Below, one piece after another: positions 8,608 through 17,007 of a stretch of 44,904 nt of DNA. The stretch is from Tissierellaceae bacterium (GTDB lineage Bacteria; Bacillota; Clostridia; Tissierellales; Tissierellaceae): contig JALNZV010000015.1 of NCBI GenBank assembly GCA_023229175.1, forward strand, positions 1-44,904. Reading direction: 5' to 3'. Under the pieces are notes generated by a model. The model was not told the DNA's origin. It saw nothing but the letters and a program-made list of their open reading frames with translations, and did no database searches. The position numbers and the translations under genes were made by a program. Position 1 is the stretch's first letter. Each line of letters opens with the position of its first letter.

Positions 8608-8646
8608 CAAAGGCTATTTCCTAAGGAAATAGCCTTTGCTATATAT
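8606..8646 (+). terminator. Intrinsic terminator after the Xre gene
   Basis: AGCAAAGGCTATTTCC (8606-8621) pairs perfectly with GGAAATAGCCTTTGCT (8625-8640), giving a 16-bp stem and 3-base loop. A T-rich tract follows on the plus strand. It lies between convergent genes and could also slow minus-strand transcription from 8652, but that side lacks a T-run. Confidence 0.9.
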
Positions 8647-8651
8647 CTTTT

Positions 8652-10487
8652 TTAAATACTTCTATTGACAAACTGTGACCTATATAATTCGTAATAATGT
8701 CCCTGGTTTTCCAAAAGCTTTTCATGGCTTCCAGCCTCCACTATTTGACCCTTATTTATTACCATTATAATATCTGCATCCCTTATGGTCGACAATCTAT
8801 GGGCTATGATAAATGTGGTCCTATTTTTCATTAGCTTTACCATTGCCTCTTGAATCTTCAGTTCCGTTCTAGTGTCTACAGAGGATGTGGCTTCATCTAG
8901 TATCAAAATAGATGGATCTGCCAGTATTGCCCTGGAAATAGCCAATAATTGCCTTTGCCCTTGACTGAGATTAGTTCCCCCTTCAGTGAGACAAGTACCG
9001 TAACCCATGGGAAGTTTCCCTATATAATCATCCGCCCTGGCCAATACAGCTGCTCTTTCCACCTCTTCATCGGTGGCATCTAACCTTCCATACCTTATGT
9101 TCTCTTTTATTGTTCCCGAGAATAAATAGGTATCTTGCAATACCATGCCAAATATCTTTCTTAAGCTATCTTTTCTATAATCTCTAATATTTATTCCATC
9201 AATTAGTATTTCTCCCTTTTCTATTTCATAAAATCCAGTCAATAGGTTTACTATTGTTGTCTTTCCTGCTCCCGTTGGACCTACTAAGGCAATATTCGTT
9301 CCCGCATCTACTTTGAAGGACACGTCCTTTAGGACTGGCTCTCCCTTTTCGTATTCAAAGCTTACATTTTTAAATTCAACTTCTCCCCTTATGCCATTTA
9401 TCTCTACGGCATCTTTTTCATCTTTTCTTTCTTCCTGCTCGTCCAAGATTTCAAATACTCTTTCTGCCCCTGCTATACCCGATTGCAAAGTGTTAAAGGT
9501 ATTGGCTAATTCGTTTAAGGGTCTAGTAAACTGCTTTGAATAGGATATAAAGCTAGCTATTACTCCTATGGATATACTTCCCTTTACAGCTAGCATACCC
9601 CCTAATATGGCGATGACCCCAAAGCCAAAGTTATTTATTACGTTCATCAATGGCATTATATATCCCGACCATATTTGAGCCTTGACTCCTACGTCCCTTA
9701 ATATATCATTTCTCTTTTTAAATTCGCCTATTACCTTACTTTCGTTGTTAAAGGCTTTAACCACATGGATTCCCGCTATGGTCTCCTCTATATGACCGTT
9801 GAGCTGGCCTAAAGTCTTCTGTTGGTTCATAAAGAACTGCTTTGTCTTTCCCGCTATGAACTTTGTGAGAAAATATACCATGGGTATGGTGATTAAGCTG
9901 GCAGCAGTCATAATTGGGCTCAAATATAACATCATAAACAGTGAGCCTACTATATTTACCGTGGAGGTCATCAATTGTACTGTGGTCTGTGATATGGTAG
10001 TACTTACTTCTTCTATGTCATTGGTCAATCTGCTCATTATTTCTCCATGGGTGTGTATGTCAAAAAACATAATTGGAAGCAATTGTAGCTTTTCAAATAG
10101 GCCTTCTCTTAAGTTATATACAACCCTTTGGGCAATACCTGCTACAATATATTCTTGCAAAAATGTCAACACATTGTCAAATATATAGATGGACAACAGT
10201 ATCCATACGATAATTTTAAGCTTTGCAAATTCTACTGACAGCTCTCCTGGAAATATGGCGTCTACGGCCTTACCTATTAAAAATGGAACTGATATACCTA
10301 ATATACCAGATACAACTATAAGCAAGAAAGTAATAAATAATTCCCGCTTTTCCACCTTAAAGTAATCCCACAACCTCTTTAGGGTATGTCTTATATCTCT
10401 GGCCTTCTCTACTGTGAATCTCGTATGCATACGCCCAGCTATGCCTGCGGAGGTTCTTTTACTTTGTCTAGGATCCAAAATCAACAC
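8652..10487 (-). CDS. Heterodimeric ABC exporter (second pair), canonical subunit
   Basis: This 611-residue half-transporter has six membrane helices (about residues 50-340) and one ATPase domain. The motifs are Walker A GPTGAGKTT, signature NLSQGQRQLL, Walker B ILILDEATSSVD with catalytic Glu, and H-loop IAHRLSTI. It resembles the 610-residue subunit at 3368-5200, including the SQGQ signature variant, and is its paralogue. Its start (GTG 10487, or TTG a few codons later after GGAAGG) overlaps the upstream partner by about 20 bases, so the two are translationally coupled. It should supply the hydrolytic site of the dimer. The substrate is unknown. Confidence 0.92.
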   Translation of the reverse strand: MLILDPRQSKRTSAGIAGRMHTRFTVEKARDIRHTLKRLWDYFKVEKRELFITFLLIVVSGILGISVPFLIGKAVDAIFPGELSVEFAKLKIIVWILLSIYIFDNVLTFLQEYIVAGIAQRVVYNLREGLFEKLQLLPIMFFDIHTHGEIMSRLTNDIEEVSTTISQTTVQLMTSTVNIVGSLFMMLYLSPIMTAASLITIPMVYFLTKFIAGKTKQFFMNQQKTLGQLNGHIEETIAGIHVVKAFNNESKVIGEFKKRNDILRDVGVKAQIWSGYIMPLMNVINNFGFGVIAILGGMLAVKGSISIGVIASFISYSKQFTRPLNELANTFNTLQSGIAGAERVFEILDEQEERKDEKDAVEINGIRGEVEFKNVSFEYEKGEPVLKDVSFKVDAGTNIALVGPTGAGKTTIVNLLTGFYEIEKGEILIDGINIRDYRKDSLRKIFGMVLQDTYLFSGTIKENIRYGRLDATDEEVERAAVLARADDYIGKLPMGYGTCLTEGGTNLSQGQRQLLAISRAILADPSILILDEATSSVDTRTELKIQEAMVKLMKNRTTFIIAHRLSTIRDADIIMVINKGQIVEAGSHEKLLENQGHYYELYRSQFVNRSI

Positions 10488-12210
10488 CTTCCTTTCCTAG
10501 CTGAGAATGATATATATCTTTATATACATCGCATGTTTCCATTAATTCCTCATGGCTTCCCTGACCTACTATTTTTCCTCTATCCAATACTAATATCTTT
10601 TCTGCATCCATTACTGATGTTATCCTTTGGGCAATCAATACTGTGGTCGTCTCCTTAAGATACTCCTTAAGTTTTCCCCTTATACTTCTTTCTGTGATTA
10701 AATCTACGGCTGATGTACTATCGTCTAATATAAGAATATTAGGCCTTTTAATTAGTGCCCTGGCTATGGATATCCTCTGCTTTTGGCCACCGGATAAATT
10801 TACGCCCCCCTGACCTAAATACGTATCATATCCATCATTGAAAGATAGTATAAAATCATGGGCCTTTGCTATTTTAGCAACCTTTTCCACCTCTCCCACC
10901 GAAGCCTTTTCACTTCCCCATTTTATGTTTTCAGATATGCTACCTGTAAATAATAAGACCTTTTGTGGAACTATGGCAATTTTATCCCTTAGATCATTGA
11001 GGCTGATATCCTTTACATCTATGTTATCAATCGTTATATTTCCTTTTACAGCATCGTAAAATCTAGGTATCAAATTAATCAAGGATGATTTTCCAGAGCC
11101 TGTAGACCCTATTATCGCTAAGGTCTCCCCTGGATTTACTGAAAAACTAATGTCCTCCAGTACCCAATTGCTACTTTCATGGTATTTAAAATATACATCT
11201 TTAAATTCTAATCTCCCTTTTCCTTCCTCAAATTCCATTGGATTATCCAATATTTTCATTGCATTTTCTGTTGCAAATACTTCCCTTATTCTATCGGAGG
11301 AGGCCTTTGCCCTTATGAACATATTCAAAATTCTGGTCATAAGTATTAAAGAAAATAGGACTTGGGTCATATAGTTGACAAAGGCCATTATTTTTCCAAC
11401 TTCCATATCCCCTTTGTGTACATTTAATCCACCATACCATAGGACCAGCACGATTCCAATATTGACTATAAGTGCAACTATGGGGTTAAAAACTGCTATA
11501 ATTCTCATTCCTTTTAAGGTTCTATCTTTTAAATTGTCATTTACATCTTTAAACCTGTCTTTTTCATAACTAAATCTGTTGAAGGCCTTAACTACTCTAA
11601 TCCCTGCTAAATACTCTCTCATAACTCCATTTACCTTGTCTAGGGCTTTCTGAATTTTCATAAATATGGGGTATGAAATCTTAAGGTTCATGGAAATTAT
11701 AATAATTACCATGGGAATTACCCCCAAAGGTATAAGAGCCATCCTTGGGTTTAATATAAATGCCATGACAACTGCACCTATACCTAGGACTGGTGCTTTG
11801 ACAAAAATTCTCATGCTGCCGTGGGCAAAATTTTGCATTTGATTTACGTCATTTGTCAATCTTGTAATCAAAGAAGCGTCAGTAAACTTATCTATGTTCT
11901 GAAAAGAAAACCCCTGTATCTTAATATATAAATCTTCCCTCAAATCAGCACCAAACCTTTGGCTAACCTTTGAAGAAACTATGTTTCTGGTAACTGCAAA
12001 AACTGCTCCTATGCCCGTCAACAAAAACATCATAAGTCCCAATCTCAAAACGTAATCCATGTCTCCCCTCTTTACTCCCTTATCGATTATATTTGCCATA
12101 ATCGTAGGCTGTATAAGGTCACCTATGGTTTCGAGAATTATAAAAGTCAGGGCTATTAAAAATTGTTTTTTATATTTCCTTATATATTTTCTTAAATATC
12201 CTATATCCAT
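10468..12210 (-). CDS. Heterodimeric ABC exporter (second pair), degenerate-site subunit
   Basis: This 580-residue half-transporter has Walker A GSTGSGKSS, signature NLSGGQKQRI, Walker B ILILDDSTSAVD (Asp in place of Glu) and IAQRITSV with Gln at the H-loop position. Like the 718-residue protein at 5197-7353 it is the non-hydrolytic partner, but it lacks the large extracellular insertion between the first two membrane helices. GGAGT lies before the ATG. It is first in a two-gene operon under the promoter at 12242-12270. No regulator gene is attached to this pair. Confidence 0.92.
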   Translation of the reverse strand: MDIGYLRKYIRKYKKQFLIALTFIILETIGDLIQPTIMANIIDKGVKRGDMDYVLRLGLMMFLLTGIGAVFAVTRNIVSSKVSQRFGADLREDLYIKIQGFSFQNIDKFTDASLITRLTNDVNQMQNFAHGSMRIFVKAPVLGIGAVVMAFILNPRMALIPLGVIPMVIIIISMNLKISYPIFMKIQKALDKVNGVMREYLAGIRVVKAFNRFSYEKDRFKDVNDNLKDRTLKGMRIIAVFNPIVALIVNIGIVLVLWYGGLNVHKGDMEVGKIMAFVNYMTQVLFSLILMTRILNMFIRAKASSDRIREVFATENAMKILDNPMEFEEGKGRLEFKDVYFKYHESSNWVLEDISFSVNPGETLAIIGSTGSGKSSLINLIPRFYDAVKGNITIDNIDVKDISLNDLRDKIAIVPQKVLLFTGSISENIKWGSEKASVGEVEKVAKIAKAHDFILSFNDGYDTYLGQGGVNLSGGQKQRISIARALIKRPNILILDDSTSAVDLITERSIRGKLKEYLKETTTVLIAQRITSVMDAEKILVLDRGKIVGQGSHEELMETCDVYKDIYHSQLGKEGVDFGS

Positions 12211-12241
12211 TTTTTACTCCTTTATAAAGTATTATATAATG

Positions 12242-12270
12242 ATTATATTACTTCGAGTCTCTAAACACAA
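12242..12270 (-). promoter_or_regulatory. Promoter of the second ABC exporter operon
   Basis: On the minus strand TTGTGT (12270-12265), a 17-base spacer and TATAAT (12247-12242) lie about 30 bases before the ATG at 12210. The -10 is perfect and the -35 matches at four of six positions. Confidence 0.5.
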
Positions 12271-12337
12271 ATTTATTATTCATATTGATTATTATAACAG
12301 TTTTTCTCTTATTCTGTACTTTCTTATCAAAATATTG

Positions 12338-12343
12338 TATAAT
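12338..12343 (+). promoter_or_regulatory. Possible -10 element for the carboxypeptidase gene
   Basis: TATAAT lies 34 bases before the ATG at 12378. The position 17 bases further upstream (TGTACT, 12315-12320) is a poor -35, so the promoter is weak or activator-dependent if real. Confidence 0.3.
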
Positions 12344-12377
12344 GGACAAGTAGTCAAAACGTTTAGGGGGCTAAAAC

Positions 12378-13208
12378 ATGAAAAAAAGAAATTTTATTGT
12401 AATTGTAGTTGTCGTTGCAGCACTGATTTTTCCCATTAGGCAAGCTGCAATAAATCTATTCGCTGAAAAGTCAGAGCCTATTTTAGCCGATAAAATTGAT
12501 GATGGTGAGGACCTCGATACAAATGTCAATATAGATGATATACCCCTTTATGATAATAATATAGAGGAAGTGGAAGATATGACAGATTATCTGCTAGATA
12601 CTACTTTCGTAGACGATAGTGGCAAGCTTATTTTAAAGAATACTGACGATATTTTAGTTTTAGTAAACAAAAGGAGAAATCTTCCCTCGGACTATAAACC
12701 AAGTGATTTGGTGATACCAGATGTAAAGTTTTCCTTTGACGACATCATAGACAAAAGGCATTTGAGAAAGGAAGCTGCTCATGCCTTGGAGGATATGTTT
12801 AGGGAAGCTGATAATCAGAATGTTATACTTTATGGGGTGTCGGGATATAGGTCATATAACACCCAAAATTATTTATTTGAAAATAAAGTAAGTAAAGTTG
12901 GCGAAGAAGAAGCCAATTTATTGGTGGCAAGGCCTGGACAAAGTGAACACCAAACTGGTCTGGCCATGGATATTTCCAGTAAATCTGCTAACTTTTCTTT
13001 GATTGAAGATTTTGGACAAACCACAGAAGGTCAATGGGTCAATGAAAACGCCCATAGGTTTGGATTTATTATTAGATATAAAAGAGACACCACAGATATT
13101 ACTGGCTACAGTTTTGAACCTTGGCATATTAGATATGTAGGTGTGGAAGTAGCCACAGAAATATATGAACGAAATATTACTTTAGAAGAATTTTTAGGAG
13201 ATGCCTAG
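12378..13208 (+). CDS. D-alanyl-D-alanine carboxypeptidase, VanY/M15B family
   Basis: The 276-residue protein has an N-terminal membrane anchor or signal (about residues 5-28), an acidic linker, and a C-terminal M15B peptidase domain. The zinc and catalytic motifs are present: SGYRS (about 155), SEHQTGLAMDI (His and Asp ligands, about 190-198) and EPWHIRY (catalytic Glu and third zinc ligand His, about 246-252). Such enzymes trim the terminal D-Ala of peptidoglycan stem peptides outside the membrane. A GGGGG site precedes the ATG. No van ligase or sensor genes are nearby, so a role in normal wall maturation is more likely than glycopeptide resistance. A terminator overlaps its stop codon. Confidence 0.9.
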   Translation: MKKRNFIVIVVVVAALIFPIRQAAINLFAEKSEPILADKIDDGEDLDTNVNIDDIPLYDNNIEEVEDMTDYLLDTTFVDDSGKLILKNTDDILVLVNKRRNLPSDYKPSDLVIPDVKFSFDDIIDKRHLRKEAAHALEDMFREADNQNVILYGVSGYRSYNTQNYLFENKVSKVGEEEANLLVARPGQSEHQTGLAMDISSKSANFSLIEDFGQTTEGQWVNENAHRFGFIIRYKRDTTDITGYSFEPWHIRYVGVEVATEIYERNITLEEFLGDA

Positions 13209-13220
13209 GCATCTCCTTTT
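13197..13220 (+). terminator. Terminator overlapping the carboxypeptidase stop codon
   Basis: A perfect 20-base palindrome, GGAGATGCC(TA)GGCATCTCC (13197-13216), contains the TAG stop and is followed by TTTT. It separates this gene from the convergent purC. Confidence 0.8.
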
Positions 13221-13233
13221 AATATAATTTATT

Positions 13234-13917
13234 TTATTCTAGCATTAATCTCTCTAGTTCCAAAGGTTCTACCTGTCTTTCTCCTTTAAAGGCCCTCATA
13301 TTTCCCCCAGATATTTCATCTATTAGGGCTATATGATTGTCCTTTCCAACTCTTCCAAACTCAAGTTTTATATCGTATAGTTCCATGCCTTTTTTATCGA
13401 GCTCTTCTTTTACCACCTGCCCTATTTTTCTCGTTTGTTCCACCAATATATTGTATTCTTCCTTTGTCATAATACCTAGAGCTTCCAGGCCTTCATCTGT
13501 AATTAGAGGGTCATTTCTCTCGTCATCCTTTAAGGTTACCTCTACATATGCATCAAGGGGTTGACCCTCCACTGCATACATGCCATACCTCCTTAAAAAG
13601 CTCCCTACAGCCCTATATCTGCATATAACTTCCACTCCCTTGCCGAACATCTTTGCAGGCAATACTGTCATGGAATTATCCTCTATATCTGCATCTACGT
13701 AGTGGGTGGGGATATTTATGGCCTTTAGCTTTTCAAAGAAGAACTTAGTAAGCCTTAGCCCTGCTTTTCCAACTCCCTCTATGGAAAGGCCCACTGTATT
13801 TGCACCTGGGTCAAATACACCATCGGCTCCAGTTACATCGTCTTTGAACTTTAGCAAGTAATTTCCATCATTCAATTTATATACGTCCTTTGTTTTTCCT
13901 TTATATACTAATTCCAT
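13234..13917 (-). CDS. purC: Phosphoribosylaminoimidazole-succinocarboxamide (SAICAR) synthase
   Basis: The 227-residue protein is full length for PurC. It joins aspartate to CAIR with ATP to give SAICAR, a late step of de novo purine synthesis in the cytoplasm. Recognisable segments are YKGKTKDVY at the N-terminus, DDVTGADG, the CRYRAVGSFLRRYG region (about residues 104-120), KLEFGR and the active-site loop DEISGGNMR (about 200-210). GAGGAG precedes the ATG. It stands alone, away from other pur genes, with its own weak promoter and no purine riboswitch that I can see. Confidence 0.96.
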   Translation of the reverse strand: MELVYKGKTKDVYKLNDGNYLLKFKDDVTGADGVFDPGANTVGLSIEGVGKAGLRLTKFFFEKLKAINIPTHYVDADIEDNSMTVLPAKMFGKGVEVICRYRAVGSFLRRYGMYAVEGQPLDAYVEVTLKDDERNDPLITDEGLEALGIMTKEEYNILVEQTRKIGQVVKEELDKKGMELYDIKLEFGRVGKDNHIALIDEISGGNMRAFKGERQVEPLELERLMLE

Positions 13918-13950
13918 TTACTTCTCTCCTCGTCTACAACTTTTAATACA

Positions 13951-13979
13951 ATAATATAACTTTTAGAGAATAAAAACAA
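13951..13979 (-). promoter_or_regulatory. Possible purC promoter
   Basis: On the minus strand TTGTTT (13979-13974), 17 bases, then TATTAT (13956-13951), about 33 bases before the purC ATG. The -35 overlaps the 3' arm of the pepF terminator. Confidence 0.4.
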
Positions 13980-13997
13980 GCCAGATAATCTGGCTTG
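13970..13997 (-). terminator. Intrinsic terminator of pepF
   Basis: CAAGCCAGA (13977-13985) and TCTGGCTTG (13989-13997) form a 9-bp stem with a 3-base loop. It is followed on the minus strand by a tract of five Ts just after the pepF stop codon. Confidence 0.85.
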
Positions 13998-14002
13998 ATC
14001 TA

Positions 14003-15811
14003 TTAATTTTCTATTTCATCAGTAAGCTGTATTATCTCATCTATGATGTTTCCTATGTGTTCAATGGTGTGCAGTAGTGGTTTTTCTGTTGTAATGTCTA
14101 CACCTGCCATTTGTGCCAACTCTACTGGAGTTTTTGTTCCCCCCGCCTTTAGGACTTCTTTCCAGTCGTCTAAGGCCTTTTGCCCTTCATTTAATATTCT
14201 GTGACTTACCTCTGTGGCCACAGTAAGGCCAGCACTATATGTGTAAGGATATAAACCCATGTAGTAATGGGGTTGTCTCATCCAAGTAAGCTCTGCACCT
14301 TCGTTTATTTTTACTGTATCTCCCCAGAATTTTTCTAAAGTCTCCCTCTTTAGCTTGTTCAATACGGAGGCATTGACGCTCCCGCCCCCATCTATTATGT
14401 TGTATACTTCTCTTTGATAATGGGCTTCTAATAGATGAGTTACAAAATTGTGATAATAGGTCCTTGATATCATAGAGGAAAGTACCCATCTTTTCATCCT
14501 TTTATCCTCTGTATTCTTCATTAAATAATTAGCCATAAGCATTTCATTCATGGTGGAAGGTGTCTCTATAAAGTACATAGATGGCCTAGTATCGAATATG
14601 TTTTGATTTTTCTGTGCCAAATAAAAATGTCCCGCATGACCTAATTCATGTGCCAATACAAAAACTTCCCTCATCTTTTCAGTCCAAGAAATCAATATAA
14701 ATGGATGGCTGCCATATGGGCTTGCACAAAATGCCCCTGTAGATTTCCCCTTATTCTGAACAAAATCAATCCACCTTTCGTCGTAAGCCCTTTTCACCAC
14801 TTCCAAATAATCCTCACCTAGAACTCCCAATGCACCTTCAATATATTCTTTTGATTCCTCAACTGAAATATCTGGTTCAAACTCAGGGTCTACCGCCAGT
14901 TTTAGGTCAAAGAATGTCATTTCCTCTATTCCGTGAATTTTTTGAAGCAGTTTAGCATATTTTCTCATGTGAGGTGCCAAATGCTCCATTATGAGGTCGA
15001 TTTGTCTATTATATAATTCTCTGCTGACTTTTTGGGGGAATAATAGACTGTCAAATACAGAGTCAAATCCCCTTAAAGTGGCCAAAGTCTTTTCTTTTTG
15101 TACTTGTGTTTGATAAGCAGTTGCAACGGTGTGCTCATATTCCTTCAACTTCTTTGAAAATGTCTTGAAAGCCTGATGCCTAATTTCATAGTTTTCGTCG
15201 TACTCCCATTCGTCTTCAAATAGGCCAAAACTCAAGGGATATTCCTTTCCTTCCGCTGTAAATGTACCAAAGTCCATATCTGCCAGCTTTGCCATATTGT
15301 ATATTGTATATGGTGAATCTAAGGTGTTGGACAAGGCTGACAAGGCCCTCTCGACTTCTGGGTGAAGAGCATAAGGTTTTCTCCTCAATATGTCTTCTAA
15401 ATATCCTTTATTTTCCTTTGATGCTGCCATGGCCTCTTCTATGACTTTTTTATCTGCTTCAATTATTTCCGAATCTATAAAGGAAGTCTTGCTTGCCATT
15501 TCTGAGGCTAAGTTGGAAAATCTCATTTGTCTTTGTTGATTTTCTACATTGGTTTGATCTTCTGCTACTGCCAAGTGGGCATAGGAACTTGCAACATAGG
15601 CTATTTGGGACAGTTCCCTTAGTTTATCTAGGCATTTATTGATATTTTCCGCTTCATTTAAATTGCCTTTGAATTCTTTTTCTATCTCATCCGTCAGTGA
15701 AACAATCTTTGTCAGGGCCTGCTCAAATTCCTCTTCTGTTTCATAAATCGTAGTTAAATCCCATGTAAAATTTACATCTACATCTTTTCTTTCCAAAAGT
15801 ACCTTTGCCAT
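14003..15811 (-). CDS. pepF: Oligoendopeptidase F (M3B metallopeptidase)
   Basis: The 602-residue protein matches PepF in length. The zinc motif HELGHAGH (about residue 388) has the HExxH-like form HELGH, and the downstream ligand Glu lies in the FIETPSTMNE segment. The C-terminal SAGLTVATEV segment is also family-typical. PepF is a cytoplasmic enzyme that cleaves oligopeptides of roughly 7-17 residues and recycles peptides. The frame is open five codons further to 15826, but that extension is made from the ribosome binding site itself (GAGGAG). ATG 15811, seven bases after that site, is therefore the start. It is monocistronic, with a terminator directly after it. Confidence 0.95.
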   Translation of the reverse strand: MAKVLLERKDVDVNFTWDLTTIYETEEEFEQALTKIVSLTDEIEKEFKGNLNEAENINKCLDKLRELSQIAYVASSYAHLAVAEDQTNVENQQRQMRFSNLASEMASKTSFIDSEIIEADKKVIEEAMAASKENKGYLEDILRRKPYALHPEVERALSALSNTLDSPYTIYNMAKLADMDFGTFTAEGKEYPLSFGLFEDEWEYDENYEIRHQAFKTFSKKLKEYEHTVATAYQTQVQKEKTLATLRGFDSVFDSLLFPQKVSRELYNRQIDLIMEHLAPHMRKYAKLLQKIHGIEEMTFFDLKLAVDPEFEPDISVEESKEYIEGALGVLGEDYLEVVKRAYDERWIDFVQNKGKSTGAFCASPYGSHPFILISWTEKMREVFVLAHELGHAGHFYLAQKNQNIFDTRPSMYFIETPSTMNEMLMANYLMKNTEDKRMKRWVLSSMISRTYYHNFVTHLLEAHYQREVYNIIDGGGSVNASVLNKLKRETLEKFWGDTVKINEGAELTWMRQPHYYMGLYPYTYSAGLTVATEVSHRILNEGQKALDDWKEVLKAGGTKTPVELAQMAGVDITTEKPLLHTIEHIGNIIDEIIQLTDEIEN

Positions 15812-15905
15812 GAAATCACTCCTCATTTATTTAGTTCGAGTATCTAAGTAAATTATAATACAAATATTTAAATATTACAATAATAGCTTTAAGTGCCAAT
15901 TAATT

Positions 15906-16334
15906 CTACCAAAGAATATCGTCGTCCCTCCCTCTCCTGAATATCCTTCTCTCTTTAGTTGTCTTTTTGTCATTTTTAGCTATGCCTTTACCTTCCTCCC
16001 CCGCTTCTGCTGGTCCAATTATTTCATTCCCTTTTACTTTCTCACCGTCATTTATGAGGGTTCTAAGCCTTTTTATCTCCTCATCAAGTATTTCTTTTCC
16101 CTTATCTGTTATTTTGTAGTTTTTCCTCCTGCCTTGAACTGATACCTGATTGATAATTCCCTCACCTTCAAATCTAGCCAATAGGGCATATAAAGTCCCA
16201 GGCCCTACTGTCACCCTGTTTTCCGTTATATCTCCTATGACCTGCATTACTTCATATCCATGTCTTTCTTCTAGCAATGCCAGTAATATGTAATACATTG
16301 GTTCTGTCAGATTTTGCAATTGTTCCCTTGCCAT
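15906..16334 (-). CDS. PadR family transcriptional regulator
   Basis: The 142-residue protein has the PadR winged helix: LTEPMYYILLALLEERHGYEVMQ, then VGPGTLYALLARFEGEGII with the conserved GTLY motif (about residues 42-60), then RRKNYKITDKGKEIL. A helix (DEEIKRLRTLI) that would pair in the dimer follows. The last 40 residues are a charged, low-complexity tail ending RRGRDDDILW, unusual for the family. Two ATGs are adjacent; the second (16334) is six bases from GGAGG and is preferred. PadR proteins usually repress membrane protein or exporter genes. No such target is adjacent, so the regulon is unknown. A TATATC-N7-GATATA repeat (16361-16379) upstream could be its operator, but this is weak. 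Confidence 0.85.
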   Translation of the reverse strand: MAREQLQNLTEPMYYILLALLEERHGYEVMQVIGDITENRVTVGPGTLYALLARFEGEGIINQVSVQGRRKNYKITDKGKEILDEEIKRLRTLINDGEKVKGNEIIGPAEAGEEGKGIAKNDKKTTKERRIFRRGRDDDILW

Positions 16335-16502
16335 CATATCCCTCCGTTATCCATATTCACTATATCATATAACGATATATTATGATTTTAGTCTACCTTT
16401 TTACACAAAATATGTCAATATATACTTAATAGGTATATCTTTCAATCAGGGGTATATAATAATTGGATAGCCTTTATAAAATATTATATGGGAGTGTGTA
16501 TA

Positions 16503-16952
16503 ATGGATAAAAAATATATTAAGCCTGATGAGAATATGTTAAAGGACAAATTAAGCGATTTGGAGTATGCAGTAACACAGAATAATGCAACAGAAAGACC
16601 TTTTACTTCGGAGTTAAACGATGTATTCGAAGATGGAATTTATGTAGATATAGCTTCAGGTGAACCCCTCTTTAGCTCTCGGGATAAATACGATGCGGGC
16701 TGCGGTTGGCCCAGCTTTGTTAAACCTCTTGAAAGTGAGCATATAGTTGAGGAAATAGATAGAACTCACGGTATGGTAAGGACTGAAGTAAGGAGCAAAT
16801 ATGGTGATTCTCACCTTGGCCACCTATTCCCCGATGGCCCTAGGGATAAGGGTGGACTTAGGTATTGTATCAACGGTGCATCCCTACGATTTATAAGAAA
16901 AGAGGATTTAGAGAAAGAAGGATATGGTGAGTATATGTCCTTATTTATGTAA
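16503..16952 (+). CDS. msrB: Peptide-methionine (R)-S-oxide reductase
   Basis: The 149-residue protein is a full MsrB domain. GCGWPSF (Cys67, the usual resolving position) and RYCINGASLRF (Cys122, catalytic in place of selenocysteine) are present, with the conserved HLGHLFPDGP stretch between. It reduces the R epimer of oxidised methionine in proteins using thioredoxin. The two CxxC pairs that bind zinc in many MsrB proteins are absent, so this is the zinc-free form. ATG 16503 has GGAGTG upstream; the longer frame from 16488 runs through that site. No msrA is fused or adjacent. Confidence 0.95.
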   Translation: MDKKYIKPDENMLKDKLSDLEYAVTQNNATERPFTSELNDVFEDGIYVDIASGEPLFSSRDKYDAGCGWPSFVKPLESEHIVEEIDRTHGMVRTEVRSKYGDSHLGHLFPDGPRDKGGLRYCINGASLRFIRKEDLEKEGYGEYMSLFM

Positions 16953-16966
16953 TAATGCCGAATAAT

Positions 16967-16996
16967 CAAAAGAGCCACAAAAACTTTTAGTGGCTC
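16967..16996 (-). terminator. Terminator between convergent htrA and msrB
   Basis: GAGCCAC (16972-16978) pairs with GTGGCTC (16990-16996), with an 11-base loop. On the minus strand it is followed by TTTTGATT, so it mainly serves htrA. It lies directly after both stop codons. Confidence 0.65.
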
Positions 16997-17007
16997 ATTG
17001 ATTTAAC

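Noticed and set aside
12948..13208. Glycopeptide-resistance (van) cluster suggested by the VanY-type peptidase
   Set aside because: No vanH, vanA-type ligase, vanX or vanRS genes are adjacent; the neighbours are an ABC exporter and purC.
16361..16379. TATATC-N7-GATATA as a PadR operator
   Set aside because: The arms are only six A/T-rich bases and similar repeats are expected by chance here. It is mentioned only under the padR gene.
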